DNA of 36,465 nt from Rhodoferax sp. (GCF_018063565.1 NZ_JAGPBB010000040.1:1-36465); one strand, 5' to 3'. Positions 8,577-17,450 are shown, numbered from the stretch's first letter. Notes: generated by a model not told the origin, from the letters alone. Translations and numbers: made by a program.

Positions 8577-8609
8577 GATCCGTACGTGCAGGCTTACCGC
8601 ATACGGCTC
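8577..8609 (-). ncRNA. Group II intron domain V
   Basis: On the minus strand a 33-base hairpin opens GAGCCGTATGCGG and closes GTACGGATC, pairing CCGTA with TACGG around the bulge. The AGC catalytic triad is present at positions 2-4. It starts 4 bases after the RT stop codon, the usual place for this intron class. Confidence 0.75.
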
Positions 8610-8613
8610 CTGC

Positions 8614-9261
8614 TCAGGTATGTAACACATAGAAGCGCTCCTCTGGATAGAGATGCATCTTTCGGGTCGGAATGAAACGCTCAGCAATCCGGCTGAACCT
8701 GGGCCACGGCAAACGGTGTCGCTGGCTTCTACGCACCAGCGCGTGTCGCCAAGCGCGACCAAGTTCGCTGCGCATTCCTGCCAAACGATATAAATTGCCC
8801 GGCACAGCGTGGTAGTTGAAGTACCCTTGAACCACGCGGTTTAGCCACTTGCCAACAATGGCGACGGATTCATGCCGTCGTCGCATCAACTCTGCCCGGA
8901 TGGCTTCGAGTGTCGCTCGCATTCGCTTCTTCACCGTCAAGCGTGTGACCTGAAATCTGCCCTGCCTGTCGGTACCACAATAGTGCGTAAATCCAAGGAA
9001 GTCGAACGTTTCAGGCTTGCTTTGCCCCCGACGTTTGCGATTGGTTGCTGCAAATCGACCAAACTCAATCAGCCGCGTCTTTGTCGCATTCAGGGTCAGC
9101 CCAAATCTGGCCAGCTGCTCCTTCATCGCTGTCAGAAACCGTCTGGCTGTTTCTTCACTCTTGAATCCGAACACACTGTCGTCAGCGTAGCGCACGACAA
9201 TCACATTTCCCCGTGCGTATCTGCGACGCCATTGCTGCGTCCATTGATCGAGAGTGTGTTT
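8614..9261 (-). pseudogene. ltrA: Group II intron reverse transcriptase/maturase, C-terminal fragment
   Basis: About 216 residues of an LtrA-type protein remain. They include the RT active-site run VRYADDSVFGF, the thumb-side segment TLNATKTRLIEFGR, FDFLGFTHYCG, and the maturase domain X (KWLNRVVQGYFNYHAVPGN, then the C-terminal RRSQRHRLPWPRF). Full-length proteins of this group are about 420 residues or more, so the fingers and the first palm motifs are lost. The frame is open to 9351, but the first ~30 codons there do not resemble an RT. No stop interrupts the fragment, which suggests a fairly recent truncation. Confidence 0.85.
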
Positions 9262-9265
9262 CAGC

Positions 9266-9469
9266 CTGAAAGAGTCAGTGGTCCGGGTATCGGGCAGTTT
9301 TCCGGACGGCCGGCTGTTTTGGGCTGAAAGCGGTCTGATGCGGCGATTCAAAGCAGCCGCTCAAAATGCAGTTTTGACGCTCTAGCTAAGCTGCACTGCG
9401 CAGGACCCTGCTCGAACTAGCGAAGGACTCTCCTTTGTCTGGTGTGGATTCATTTTTAAGCAATCTGAT
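9266..9469. other. Non-coding flank of the intron fragment
   Basis: About 200 bases without a supportable gene. It contains a short inverted repeat, TCAAAA-TGCAG-TTTTGA (9361-9377). Otherwise I see nothing in it. Confidence 0.4.
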
Positions 9470-9958
9470 TCAGTACTTGACACCTTTGAATACTACCGAG
9501 GAAACCTTGTTTGTGTCTTTGGGAAATGAAACACTCACAGTTCGAGTATCAAAATTTGATGAAGCCCCGGGAAGATCGTAGATGTAGGTGGTGTATGTAG
9601 GCGGACCAATCATCTGCCGTCGCTTCTTTGAATCAGGAAACATCGAATGGTTTTGTCGTGAATTGAACGTTGCTTCAAGCTCTGAGACCAGCTTTTCAGC
9701 CTCCTCTCTGGATATATGAAATGTCGCCACGAGGGTAGAATCAAAAAGGTCGCCGCAAGTTACGTTTTCCACATCAATTGATTCGGGAAGTTTCTCTATG
9801 AAGTATCCGCGGATTGCTTTTTCTTGAACATCGCGCAGACGTTTGCCGAAACCGAAATCACACACTCCCCCTAGCGCAAAGCCGATTTCAGAGGTTTTTC
9901 CGGAGAATAATATCAAAACAAGAAAGACAAGAAAAAGCACTGTCGCGATCGTCTTCAT
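9470..9958 (-). CDS. Uncharacterised membrane-anchored or secreted protein
   Basis: This 162-residue protein is of unknown family. The N-terminus (MKTIATVLFLVFLVLILFSG) is a positively charged end followed by one hydrophobic helix, either a signal peptide or an anchor. The remainder is soluble and charged with two Cys (GGVCDFGF, NVTCGDL), perhaps a disulfide if exported. Start choice is uncertain: ATG at 9958 gives the clean signal segment but has no ribosome site. A TTG at 9985 has AGGAG only 2 bases away. Base composition is visibly more A/T-rich than neighbouring genes, consistent with transfer. No function is proposed. Confidence 0.6.
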   Translation of the reverse strand: MKTIATVLFLVFLVLILFSGKTSEIGFALGGVCDFGFGKRLRDVQEKAIRGYFIEKLPESIDVENVTCGDLFDSTLVATFHISREEAEKLVSELEATFNSRQNHSMFPDSKKRRQMIGPPTYTTYIYDLPGASSNFDTRTVSVSFPKDTNKVSSVVFKGVKY

Positions 9959-10161
9959 ATTTAATTTGCTAAGTATTCCGGTCAAAACTCCTGCCTATCC
10001 AGAGAAAGTATTCTAGGTGCACCTAAGGAGTAGAAGTCGGAAATGATTTTTATGGGTTGTGGAGTTGCGTCAGTTATGTGAGCAAATGTTCCGCCTGCAA
10101 TTCTGACAGCGAATTCTCAGCCCATGTAACCCCAAAATAGGTGATGTAACTGAATGACAGC

Positions 10162-10177
10162 TAACGCTGCACTGGAG
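10162..10177 (-). repeat. Dispersed repeat core, copy 2 (inverted)
   Basis: Exact reverse complement of the 16-mer at 160-175. The similar T-rich and TTGGTGG flank is on the expected side. Confidence 0.5.
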
Positions 10178-10274
10178 TCCACCAAGGAAAAATTTCACTG
10201 AGGTAGACCGAATGACCGAAATGGAAAATCCGGTTCGCCCAATGTCTGCAATTTGGTAACTGGCCTCGGTGTCC

Positions 10275-10506
10275 GGACCTGGCCAATTGGAGTTAACCGA
10301 TCTCACCAAATCGTGGCCAGAAAGCTGACCGTGACACGCTGAGTTGAGTGGCCGCTTTGGACGAAGCAGATCACACCTTTGGGTTTTGCTTGGGCCTTTC
10401 AGTAACTCCCAATCAGCCCGACATTTCACGCCGACAAACTGCTAACCAAAACAATAGCTACTGACGCTTATTGCATAAGCGCTAGGCGCCAATTTGATAC
10501 CTATTC
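10275..10506 (+). repeat. Repeat pair, copy A (~232 bp)
   Basis: Near-identical to 19090-19322: I count 13 mismatches and one single-base gap, about 94% identity. Weaker similarity continues left to about 10178 (matching about 18996). In both copies the right end is the same TACCTATTC, which in copy B is the last codon and stop of an RND pump gene on the minus strand. Confidence 0.9.
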
Positions 10507-10554
10507 GGTGCCCAGCAGCGCCACAAACGCGCCACCGAGCGACATCGACAGCGC
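10507..10554 (-). pseudogene. Fragment of an RND efflux pump gene
   Basis: This 48-base stretch matches 19740-19787 of the intact RND pump gene at 42 of 48 positions. On the minus strand it encodes SLGGAFVALLGT and then runs directly into the GAA-TAG end of repeat copy A. In the intact pump these residues lie about 140 codons before the end. Copy A is therefore the tail of an RND gene with an internal deletion. It is too short to be functional. Confidence 0.75.
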
Positions 10555-10751
10555 AAGCCGAATTCCATCAGTGGCCGCTTCCGCGGCAAGCCAGTTTCAC
10601 TATTTCCACGTCCGATTAGCCGCAGTTCGTGTCGGTCGCCTTGGTGCCCGAAGCTGTCAGCGCTGAATGTCAGCACCGGTCATTCGCCGCCAGGATCCAA
10701 GGCACCAAGCCGACTCTCAATTTTTGTCTTCATTTTTCACGACCTGGTGGG

Positions 10752-10767
10752 CTTAAGTGCAGCGTAA
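10752..10767 (+). repeat. Dispersed repeat core, copy 3 (diverged)
   Basis: CTTAAGTGCAGCGTAA matches the 16-mer core at 13 of 16 positions. The left flank (a TTTTTCACGACCTGGTGGG-like stretch) aligns with the flank of copy 1. Confidence 0.4.
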
Positions 10768-11015
10768 ACGATTGTTCAAGTGCATGGCCCAAACTGAAAA
10801 TCCGGCTTGCCTCCTAGAATCGCGGGAGGTCAGGGTTTGGCCTTTGTCGGAATATTTTTGGCCTGTAATGGTTTCAGGCGATACCGCTGGAATCAAGGAT
10901 GAATGTCATTATCAGGAGAAAAACATGTCCGGTTATCTTGCAACGTCCAGCACATCCCATAGGTTTTTCGATCTAAACAATTGGGCTGCACAGGTCGAAT
11001 TCGCAACGCTCAAAC

Positions 11016-11738
11016 ATGAAACCTATGCGTGAATCCACCGTGTCTTCGGCATTCGATTGGCGCTTCGCACGAATCGCTGGAGCCATGTACCTACTCACAG
11101 TCGCATTGGCTCTCTTTGGTGAAGGATACGTGCGAGGCTCGCTTCTTGATGGCCAAAGTGCTGCAAGGACCGCAGCCAACCTGATCGAATCCAATCTGCT
11201 TTACCGAATCGGCCTAGCTACTGATCTTCTAACCTTCACGGGTGTTGCAGTTCTTGTTTGGTCTCTTTACCAGCTACTGCGTGGCATCGACCATCGCCTA
11301 GCTGCCTTGGCACTGGTGTTTCGGATAATCGAACTTGCTGTGCACTTTTCGGCGATTGGACTTGGGACGGTGGCGTTGTCGCTGCTTGCCGGTGGTGAGT
11401 ACACGCATGCGTTCGATGCTCAGCAAGTGCATGGCTTGGTGGGAATGGCACTCCGAGCCCAAATGGCCGGCCTGGGCATAGGCTTCATTCCACTGGGACT
11501 AGGTTCCGCCGTTTTCGCTGTCTTGCTGCTGCGTTCAGGTTATGTACCGAAGCCGCTTGCAGCCTGGGGCATCTTTGCCTCGCTGCTCTTGACTGCATAT
11601 TCGTTCGGGATCATCCTATCGCCTGACACCAGCGACTATTTCTACATCGGCATGGTGCCAATGTTCATCTATGAGGTTTCCATTGGGGCGTGGCTCCTGT
11701 TCAAGAGCAGTCCCACAACCTCACAAAGTGCAGTCTAA
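11016..11738 (+). CDS. DUF4386-family integral membrane protein
   Basis: This 240-residue protein has about six transmembrane helices, and its opening RIAGAMYLLTVALALFGEG is typical of the DUF4386 family. It has no known enzymatic motif. The family is common in bacteria and of unknown function. No good ribosome site precedes either ATG (11016 or 11025). It stands alone between two non-coding stretches, so its transcription context is unclear. Confidence 0.8.
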   Translation: MKPMRESTVSSAFDWRFARIAGAMYLLTVALALFGEGYVRGSLLDGQSAARTAANLIESNLLYRIGLATDLLTFTGVAVLVWSLYQLLRGIDHRLAALALVFRIIELAVHFSAIGLGTVALSLLAGGEYTHAFDAQQVHGLVGMALRAQMAGLGIGFIPLGLGSAVFAVLLLRSGYVPKPLAAWGIFASLLLTAYSFGIILSPDTSDYFYIGMVPMFIYEVSIGAWLLFKSSPTTSQSAV

Positions 11739-12024
11739 CTGTACGCCAGCCTCCACGTGAACCTTGGCAGGGCACTGTTTGAAGTGGACTCGGCAGGTAG
11801 CCATTCAAGCTCACGACACTTGTTGAATTCCAGATAACACCCAACCACTGGTGACAACCATGAAATGCCCTGTCTGACATTGGTGCCCAAATCAGGTGGC
11901 ATCTCGAATGTTGCAACAATTCGTTAGACCACCCAAGTTGATCGGCATACCCGGGCGTCTGAACTTAACCGTGTATGGTCATGGATCATGCGTGCCAATC
12001 CAGAAACCGGAGAGTCACCCTGGA
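11739..12024. other. Intergenic stretch without recognisable features
   Basis: About 285 bases between convergent genes. I see no gene, tRNA or clear terminator in it. Confidence 0.4.
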
Positions 12025-13077
<1,053 letters not shown>

Positions 13078-13257
13078 GGGTTGTTCTCCTTCAGTTTGAT
13101 TTGAAAGTCTTCCTTGCCCTTGGGCCAAGGATGTGGGTGCGAACGTTGCCAGCTTGGTTTCCGTCTAAGAACACAAGTGGCAGTGCATCACGCAGCAGTC
13201 ACCTGACAAAGATCAAATTCATAGGTGATCTGCTGAGCAGGAGTCTCCCGCAACGTG

Positions 13258-13273
13258 CTTAAAGTTCTCTTAA
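13258..13273. promoter_or_regulatory. CTTAA direct repeat, candidate response-regulator site
   Basis: CTTAA-N6-CTTAA (11-bp period) lies between the sensor-kinase stop and the cytochrome lipoprotein start. Such pairs are typical of OmpR/PmrA/QseB-type regulators. It is about 180 bases upstream of the lipoprotein ATG. Binding is inferred, not shown. Confidence 0.4.
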
Positions 13274-13384
13274 GATGCCGCCCAACTTGGTTTACGCCCG
13301 CAGGTGTCGCGGCACCCTTGTTAGGCCAGCAAGTCCAGCAACTGGATTTGATTCGTATGCGCTGGGGGTCGTTTTCCCGAACGC

Positions 13385-14815
13385 CTACGCGCTGGCGCCT
13401 GTGGCCGGCAACTCCAGCACCACCCGCAAACCACCCAGCGACGATTCGCCTAGTTCCACCCGGCCACCGTAGAGGCGGGTCAAATCATCCACGATGGCCA
13501 GCCCCAGGCCAGAGCCTGCCACCTGCTCATCGGCGCGCACGCCCCGGTGCATCACGGCATCACGTTGGTCGGCGGCAATGCCGGGGCCGTCGTCGTCGAG
13601 CGTCAGGCGCAAGCTGGCGGCGTCAACCTGGGCCTTCATCAGAACGGTGTGTCGAGCCCACTTGCAGGCGTTGTCCAGCAAGTTGCCCAGCATTTCCTGC
13701 AAGTCCTGCGTTTCGCCGCGAAGGCACAGGGTTTCGGCGATGGGTTCCACCGTGATTTCAAGCTGTCGCTCGGCATAAATGCGGCGCATCACCCGCACCA
13801 GCCCCTCAATGACCGGTTGCAGTGGTGTGCTGGCTCCGGGGTGGCGGACCGTGGCTGCCACCCGCGCCCGGGCCAGGTGGTAGTCCACCTGCTGGCGCGC
13901 CAGGCCGACCTGATCGATCACCAGCTGCGCCAACTCAGTGGCAGGGGTGTGTTTCTGCTCAGTCGCGTGGGCCGCATTGGACAGCACAGTCAGTGGCGTT
14001 TTAAGCGCATGCGCCAGATTGCCGGCATGGGTGCGGGCGCGGGCCACCACCTCGGCGTTTTGCAGTAGCACCTTGTTGAAGTCATCCACCAGCGGTGTCA
14101 ACTCTGCGGGAAACACACCGTCAAGCCGCTGCGTCTGGGCGTTGCGCAATTTGCCCAGTGCATCGCGCAAAGTGCGCAGTGGTGCCAGCCCCACCAGCAC
14201 CTGCACCACAGCCGCCAGCATCAAACCCAGGGCCAGCACGCCCAGCGCCAGCCACAACATGCCGTTGAAGCGCTTGACCGGTTCAACCATGAAGCGTTCA
14301 TTGGCGGCGGCAATCAGCCGAAAAACCCGAGGCTGGCCCGTACCGGCATCTTCCAGGCGAACACTGCGCTCAACCACTCCCAGCCACTGTGCCTGCGGCC
14401 CAAGAATGCGGTGCTGGTGTGTTTCGCCGTCAGCGGGGACGTCGGCCGGCAGCGCCAACACATGATCCCACAGCGAGCGCGAGCGAAGCTGGCCGACTGC
14501 CGATACTGTGCCCGCTGGCGCATCGCTGAGCTGGTCAACCTGCCAGTAATATCCCGAAAAAGGTCGGCTCAGCCGCGGGTCACTCAAAGGCTGCGTCAGT
14601 TGTGCCTTGCCCTGGGCATCCTGCGTGAGCTGGGCGGTCAGCTGGTCAAGCTCGGTCGTGAGTTCGAGGTGAAACTGTGCCGCCACATGCTGGTGAAACA
14701 GGCCGCTTAAGCCCCAGCCCGCCAACGCAATCGTGGCACTGATCCAAAACAGCGTGCCCGCCAGCAGGCGAAAGCGCAGCGAACCACGCAAAGGGGGCAG
14801 ATTCAGCCATTTCAT
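13385..14815 (-). CDS. Sensor histidine kinase, PhoQ/QseC-like
   Basis: This 476-residue inner-membrane kinase has a first transmembrane helix at about 16-38, a periplasmic sensor of about 145 residues, a second helix at about 186-210 and a HAMP-like linker. The dimerisation/phosphoacceptor box is AHALKTPLTVL (His269). The ATPase domain has an N-box (NLLDNACKWA), G1 (DDDGPGI) and G2 (GSGLGLAIV). The HALKTPL and DNACKWA spellings are those of the PhoQ-like subgroup. The ATG overlaps the response-regulator stop by 4 bases, so the pair is coupled. The signal is unknown; neighbouring haem genes suggest a redox, oxygen or nitric oxide related input. Confidence 0.93.
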   Translation of the reverse strand: MKWLNLPPLRGSLRFRLLAGTLFWISATIALAGWGLSGLFHQHVAAQFHLELTTELDQLTAQLTQDAQGKAQLTQPLSDPRLSRPFSGYYWQVDQLSDAPAGTVSAVGQLRSRSLWDHVLALPADVPADGETHQHRILGPQAQWLGVVERSVRLEDAGTGQPRVFRLIAAANERFMVEPVKRFNGMLWLALGVLALGLMLAAVVQVLVGLAPLRTLRDALGKLRNAQTQRLDGVFPAELTPLVDDFNKVLLQNAEVVARARTHAGNLAHALKTPLTVLSNAAHATEQKHTPATELAQLVIDQVGLARQQVDYHLARARVAATVRHPGASTPLQPVIEGLVRVMRRIYAERQLEITVEPIAETLCLRGETQDLQEMLGNLLDNACKWARHTVLMKAQVDAASLRLTLDDDGPGIAADQRDAVMHRGVRADEQVAGSGLGLAIVDDLTRLYGGRVELGESSLGGLRVVLELPATGASA

Positions 14816-15474
14816 GGCGGCAGCGTCAGGCGGTATCCCTGGCCGCGCACGGTTTCGATCAGGCCGGCGGGTAGCTTCTTGCGCAGGCGGGCGACAAATA
14901 CCTCGACGGTGTTGGAGTCGCGATCAAAATCTTGTGCATAAATGTGCTCTACCAGCACGCTGCGCGACACCACCTGGTCGCGGTGGTGCATCAGGTAGGC
15001 CAGCACCCGGTACTCGTGACTGGTCAGGCTGAGCGCCTGCCCGGCCAGCGTCACCCGGCTGTTGCGGGTGTCCAGCGACAGTGGGCCGCACACCAGTTCG
15101 GCACTGGCATGGCCACCGGCGCGGCGGATCAGCGCACGCAGTCGGGCAAGCAGCTCTTCCATGTGAAACGGCTTGCTCAGGTAGTCATCGGCCCCGGCGT
15201 CAATGCCGGCCACTTTTTCAGACCAGCCATCGCGCGCGGTGAGGACCAATACCGGCATGCTGCGTCCCGCAGCCCGCCATTTGCGCAACACCGACAGGCC
15301 GTCCATGCGGGGCAAGCCCAGGTCAAGCACGACCGCATCGTAGGCTTCGGTGTCACCCAGGTGGTGGGCGTGGATCCCGTTGTCGGCCAGGTCCACCACA
15401 TAACCGGCGGATTGCAGGCCCTCATCGAGCTGAAGCAGCAAGGTGGGCTCGTCTTCAACTATCAGCAGGCGCAT
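14812..15474 (-). CDS. Response regulator, OmpR/PhoP family
   Basis: This 220-residue regulator has a receiver domain with acidic pocket VEDEP (residues 6-10), phosphoacceptor Asp51 (VVLDLGLP), TARD near 80 and the conserved Lys in LSKPF. A C-terminal winged helix follows (LTSHEYRVLAYL, then SNTVEVFVARLRKKL and VRGQGYRL). It lies 55 bases after the PepSY gene and overlaps the kinase gene. Its likely targets are the symmetrical half-site array at 15942-15978 and perhaps the CTTAA pair at 13258-13273. Confidence 0.94.
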   Translation of the reverse strand: MRLLIVEDEPTLLLQLDEGLQSAGYVVDLADNGIHAHHLGDTEAYDAVVLDLGLPRMDGLSVLRKWRAAGRSMPVLVLTARDGWSEKVAGIDAGADDYLSKPFHMEELLARLRALIRRAGGHASAELVCGPLSLDTRNSRVTLAGQALSLTSHEYRVLAYLMHHRDQVVSRSVLVEHIYAQDFDRDSNTVEVFVARLRKKLPAGLIETVRGQGYRLTLPP

Positions 15475-15529
15475 GCGGGTTTGTCCAGATTGGGTGGCAA
15501 TGGGTTGTCTGCATCTTGGGGAGTGCTCA

Positions 15530-15886
15530 TTAGCGCTGAACCGGCCGATTCTTGCCTTTTTGGTCGATCAAGCTTCCATCGCGGCCATCAATCTTGAGTT
15601 TGACCAGCGCGCCACCGGGGCGCAGAAGTTTGATCTTGTACACCCAGCGCGCGCTGTCAGCATCTTTTTCACGGTCGAGTTCCACATCGAGAATCTGGCC
15701 CGCATGGTCGCGCTCCACCCGCTGCAGCACGGTGGCCAGCGGCAGAATTTCGCCCGCTTCAAGCGCGCGGCGAGCGCGGTCGTGATCGGTGTCAGCCTGG
15801 CACAGGCCGGCCACACACACCAGCAGAACAGCGCACATCCAGCGCAGTAGTTGTGGCCAGGGCTGGTCCTGTAATCGGGTTGACAT
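15530..15886 (-). CDS. PepSY-domain periplasmic protein
   Basis: This 118-residue exported protein has a signal peptide ending near GLCQA and then one PepSY module (EAGEILPLATVLQRVE, later WVYKIKLL and VKLKIDGRDGSLI). PepSY domains are small periplasmic modules often linked to two-component systems and haem or iron membrane proteins. The start at 15886 gives the best signal; an in-frame ATG at 15895 and a TTG at 15907 are possible, and all have weak ribosome sites. It heads the operon with the response regulator and kinase, and may tune the kinase or respond to it. It faces the SHP gene. Confidence 0.85.
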   Translation of the reverse strand: MSTRLQDQPWPQLLRWMCAVLLVCVAGLCQADTDHDRARRALEAGEILPLATVLQRVERDHAGQILDVELDREKDADSARWVYKIKLLRPGGALVKLKIDGRDGSLIDQKGKNRPVQR

Positions 15887-15921
15887 GAAAAACATTCTTG
15901 GGCGCAAGGTGTGTTGGCGGC

Positions 15922-15996
15922 TATTTATAACCCGGCCAACATGAACGCAGGATGAACAGCCAATTCACGCAACGTTCAGGCAGGTTTGAGCATAGT
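15922..15996. promoter_or_regulatory. Divergent promoter region with a four-part TGAAC operator
   Basis: TGAAC at 15942-15946 and 15953-15957 points one way, and ATTCA (15963-15967) and GTTCA (15974-15978) point the other, all at 10-11 bp steps. This arrangement fits two head-to-head dimers of an OmpR-type regulator. To the right, CATAGT (15991-15996) can serve as -10 for the SHP operon. To the left, TTATAAATA read on the minus strand (15922-15930) can serve as -10 for the PepSY-regulator operon. The motif is seen; the binding protein is inferred. Confidence 0.65.
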
Positions 15997-16039
15997 ACGT
16001 CCCATAACACCTTGATTCAACTCAACCGAGCCACTCATC

Positions 16040-16462
16040 ATGCACCACAAACTGTCTACTCTCCTGCTTGCCACCAGTCTGACCCTGGGCTTTTCCAGCG
16101 CCGTCTTGGCCGGCCCGCGTGAAGACCAACTGGCCCAGTACGCCAGCGCGGCCAAGGCGGCTGACCCGGCATTCTCCGGGTTTTCGGCCGTGCGCGGCAA
16201 GACCCTGCACAGCCAGACCTTTACTGGCGGCAAGCCCGACACACCGAGCTGCACCAGTTGCCACGGCACCGACCCCCGTGCCGCCGGGCGCAATGCCACT
16301 GGCCGGGCGATTGAACCGGTGGCGTTGTCCGCAGCACCCACACGCTACACCGATCCAGCCAAAGTCGAGAAGTGGTTCAAGCGCAACTGCACCGAAGTCA
16401 TGGGGCGCGAATGCAGCCCAGCAGAAAAAGGCGACTGGCTGAGCTTCATGTTCGGCCAGTAA
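16040..16462 (+). CDS. shp: SHP-type monohaem cytochrome c (DUF1924)
   Basis: This 140-residue secreted c-type cytochrome has a signal peptide ending AVLA (about residue 24) and one haem motif, CTSCH (71-75). Its tail KRNCTEVMGRECSPAEKGDW is typical of the sphaeroides haem protein family. In that family the haem is high-spin with an Asn sixth ligand that leaves on reduction so oxygen or NO can bind. Asn116 beside Cys117 is the candidate, and Cys117 and Cys125 could form the family disulfide. It is first in a four-gene plus-strand cluster with DHC, matching the known SHP-DHC gene pairing. The ligand assignment is by family analogy. Confidence 0.85.
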   Translation: MHHKLSTLLLATSLTLGFSSAVLAGPREDQLAQYASAAKAADPAFSGFSAVRGKTLHSQTFTGGKPDTPSCTSCHGTDPRAAGRNATGRAIEPVALSAAPTRYTDPAKVEKWFKRNCTEVMGRECSPAEKGDWLSFMFGQ

Positions 16463-16514
16463 CTGACTCAATAGACACGCTCATGCCGCCAACTTGCAAC
16501 CACCCGAAAACACC

Positions 16515-17006
16515 ATGAACACTCCTTATCGTCCCTTGGCCTTGGGCCTGCTTGCGCTGGGCTTTTCAGTGCTGCTGTTTAGCCGCGTGCAAGCGGGTGG
16601 CAGCCATTATTTTGCCCCGGTAGTCGACCCAGTGGTCAAGGCCGAATGCGGCACTTGCCACCTGCCTTTTGCCGCGTCGATGCTGCCAGCCAGTTCATGG
16701 AAGCGTTTGATGGGTGACTTGAAGAATCACTTTGGCGACGATGCCAGTCTGGACGCAGCCCTGAACCAAAAAATTACTGATTACCTGCAAGTCAATGCCG
16801 CCGACACCGGTGGCAGGGTGTATGGCAGCAAGCTGCTGCGCAACGTGTCGCTGACCAACGCGCCGCTGCGCATCACAGAACTGCCCAAGTGGACCAGCGC
16901 GCACGCCAAAGTGCCGGCCTGGGAGTGGCGACACAAGGATGTTCGCACCAAAGCCAACTGCACCGCCTGCCATGCAAATGCCGAACTGGGTTACTACGAC
17001 GAGTAA
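16515..17006 (+). CDS. dhc: Dihaem cytochrome c, DHC family
   Basis: This 163-residue periplasmic cytochrome has a signal peptide to about RVQAG (28) and two haem motifs, CGTCH (45-49) and CTACH (149-153). WEWRHKDVRTKANC before the second site is characteristic of DHC. In the known pairing DHC passes electrons to SHP. I start at the ATG at 16515; the TTG at 16494 lacks a ribosome site. It lies about 50 bases after the shp stop and before a PepSY gene, so the order is electron acceptor, carrier, then probable membrane donor. Confidence 0.88.
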   Translation: MNTPYRPLALGLLALGFSVLLFSRVQAGGSHYFAPVVDPVVKAECGTCHLPFAASMLPASSWKRLMGDLKNHFGDDASLDAALNQKITDYLQVNAADTGGRVYGSKLLRNVSLTNAPLRITELPKWTSAHAKVPAWEWRHKDVRTKANCTACHANAELGYYDE

Positions 17007-17054
17007 GAGCGGCTGTTTTTCGTCTTCGCCCATCACCCAACCAAGGCTCACACC

Positions 17055-17450
17055 ATGTCATTCAAACCACTTTTTGCTTTCATCGCACTGAGCAGTGCAC
17101 TACTGATGCCGGCTTTTGCCGATGACAAACGCATCACCACGGCCCCAGAGCGCCAGTGGCTGTCGATCGCCCAGGTTGCGGCCAGGCTTGAAGCCGCTGG
17201 CTACCGGCAGATCGAAAAAATTGAGCGCGAAGGGGGCGGCTACGAGGCGCGCGCCACCAACCAGGCCGGCGAGCGGACCAAGCTGTACATTAACCCACAG
17301 ACGGGTGCCCTGGCCAGTCAGCATGGCAAAGCTCGCAGTGGTGGTGCAGCCGATGGCGCAGGCAGACAGGACAGCGCGACCTGCAATGAACGCCGCTGTC
17401 GCGACGACTTACCCGCCATACCGACAACACCTACTGCAGCCGTCAAGTAG
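17055..17450 (+). CDS. PepSY-domain secreted protein
   Basis: This 131-residue protein has a clear signal peptide (cut after MPAFA, residue 22) and one PepSY-like module (WLSIAQVAARLEAAGY, then YEARATNQAGE and LYINPQTGAL). A low-complexity tail with two Cys (SATCNERRCRDD) follows. It is the second PepSY protein of this block, the other being the divergent gene at 15530. It sits between the DHC and flavocytochrome genes, so a role in assembling or modulating that electron route is plausible but unproven. Confidence 0.8.
   Translation: MSFKPLFAFIALSSALLMPAFADDKRITTAPERQWLSIAQVAARLEAAGYRQIEKIEREGGGYEARATNQAGERTKLYINPQTGALASQHGKARSGGAADGAGRQDSATCNERRCRDDLPAIPTTPTAAVK

Larger units (their letters stand above)
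8543..9265 (-). mobile_element. 5'-truncated group II intron
   Basis: The segment holds the C-terminal half of an intron-encoded reverse transcriptase/maturase followed at once by a recognisable domain V and a domain VI-like G/C-rich hairpin ending near CCTACC, typical of a 3' intron end. Domains I-III and the first half of the reverse transcriptase are missing. The element cannot splice or move by itself unless helped in trans. The 5' border (about 9265) is set by where RT similarity stops. Confidence 0.8.
9959..11015. other. Long non-coding region with repeats and gene debris
   Basis: About 1.05 kb without a convincing gene. It holds two copies of the dispersed motif (10162-10177, 10752-10767), one ~232 bp repeat copy (10275-10506) and an RND gene scrap (10507-10554). 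Frames in it look like chance. It resembles a site of repeated recombination or decay. Confidence 0.6.

Noticed and set aside
10070-10429. 119-codon frame overlapping the repeat
   Set aside because: It lies in non-coding repeat sequence, has no domain or ribosome site, and the corresponding frame is not kept in the second copy.
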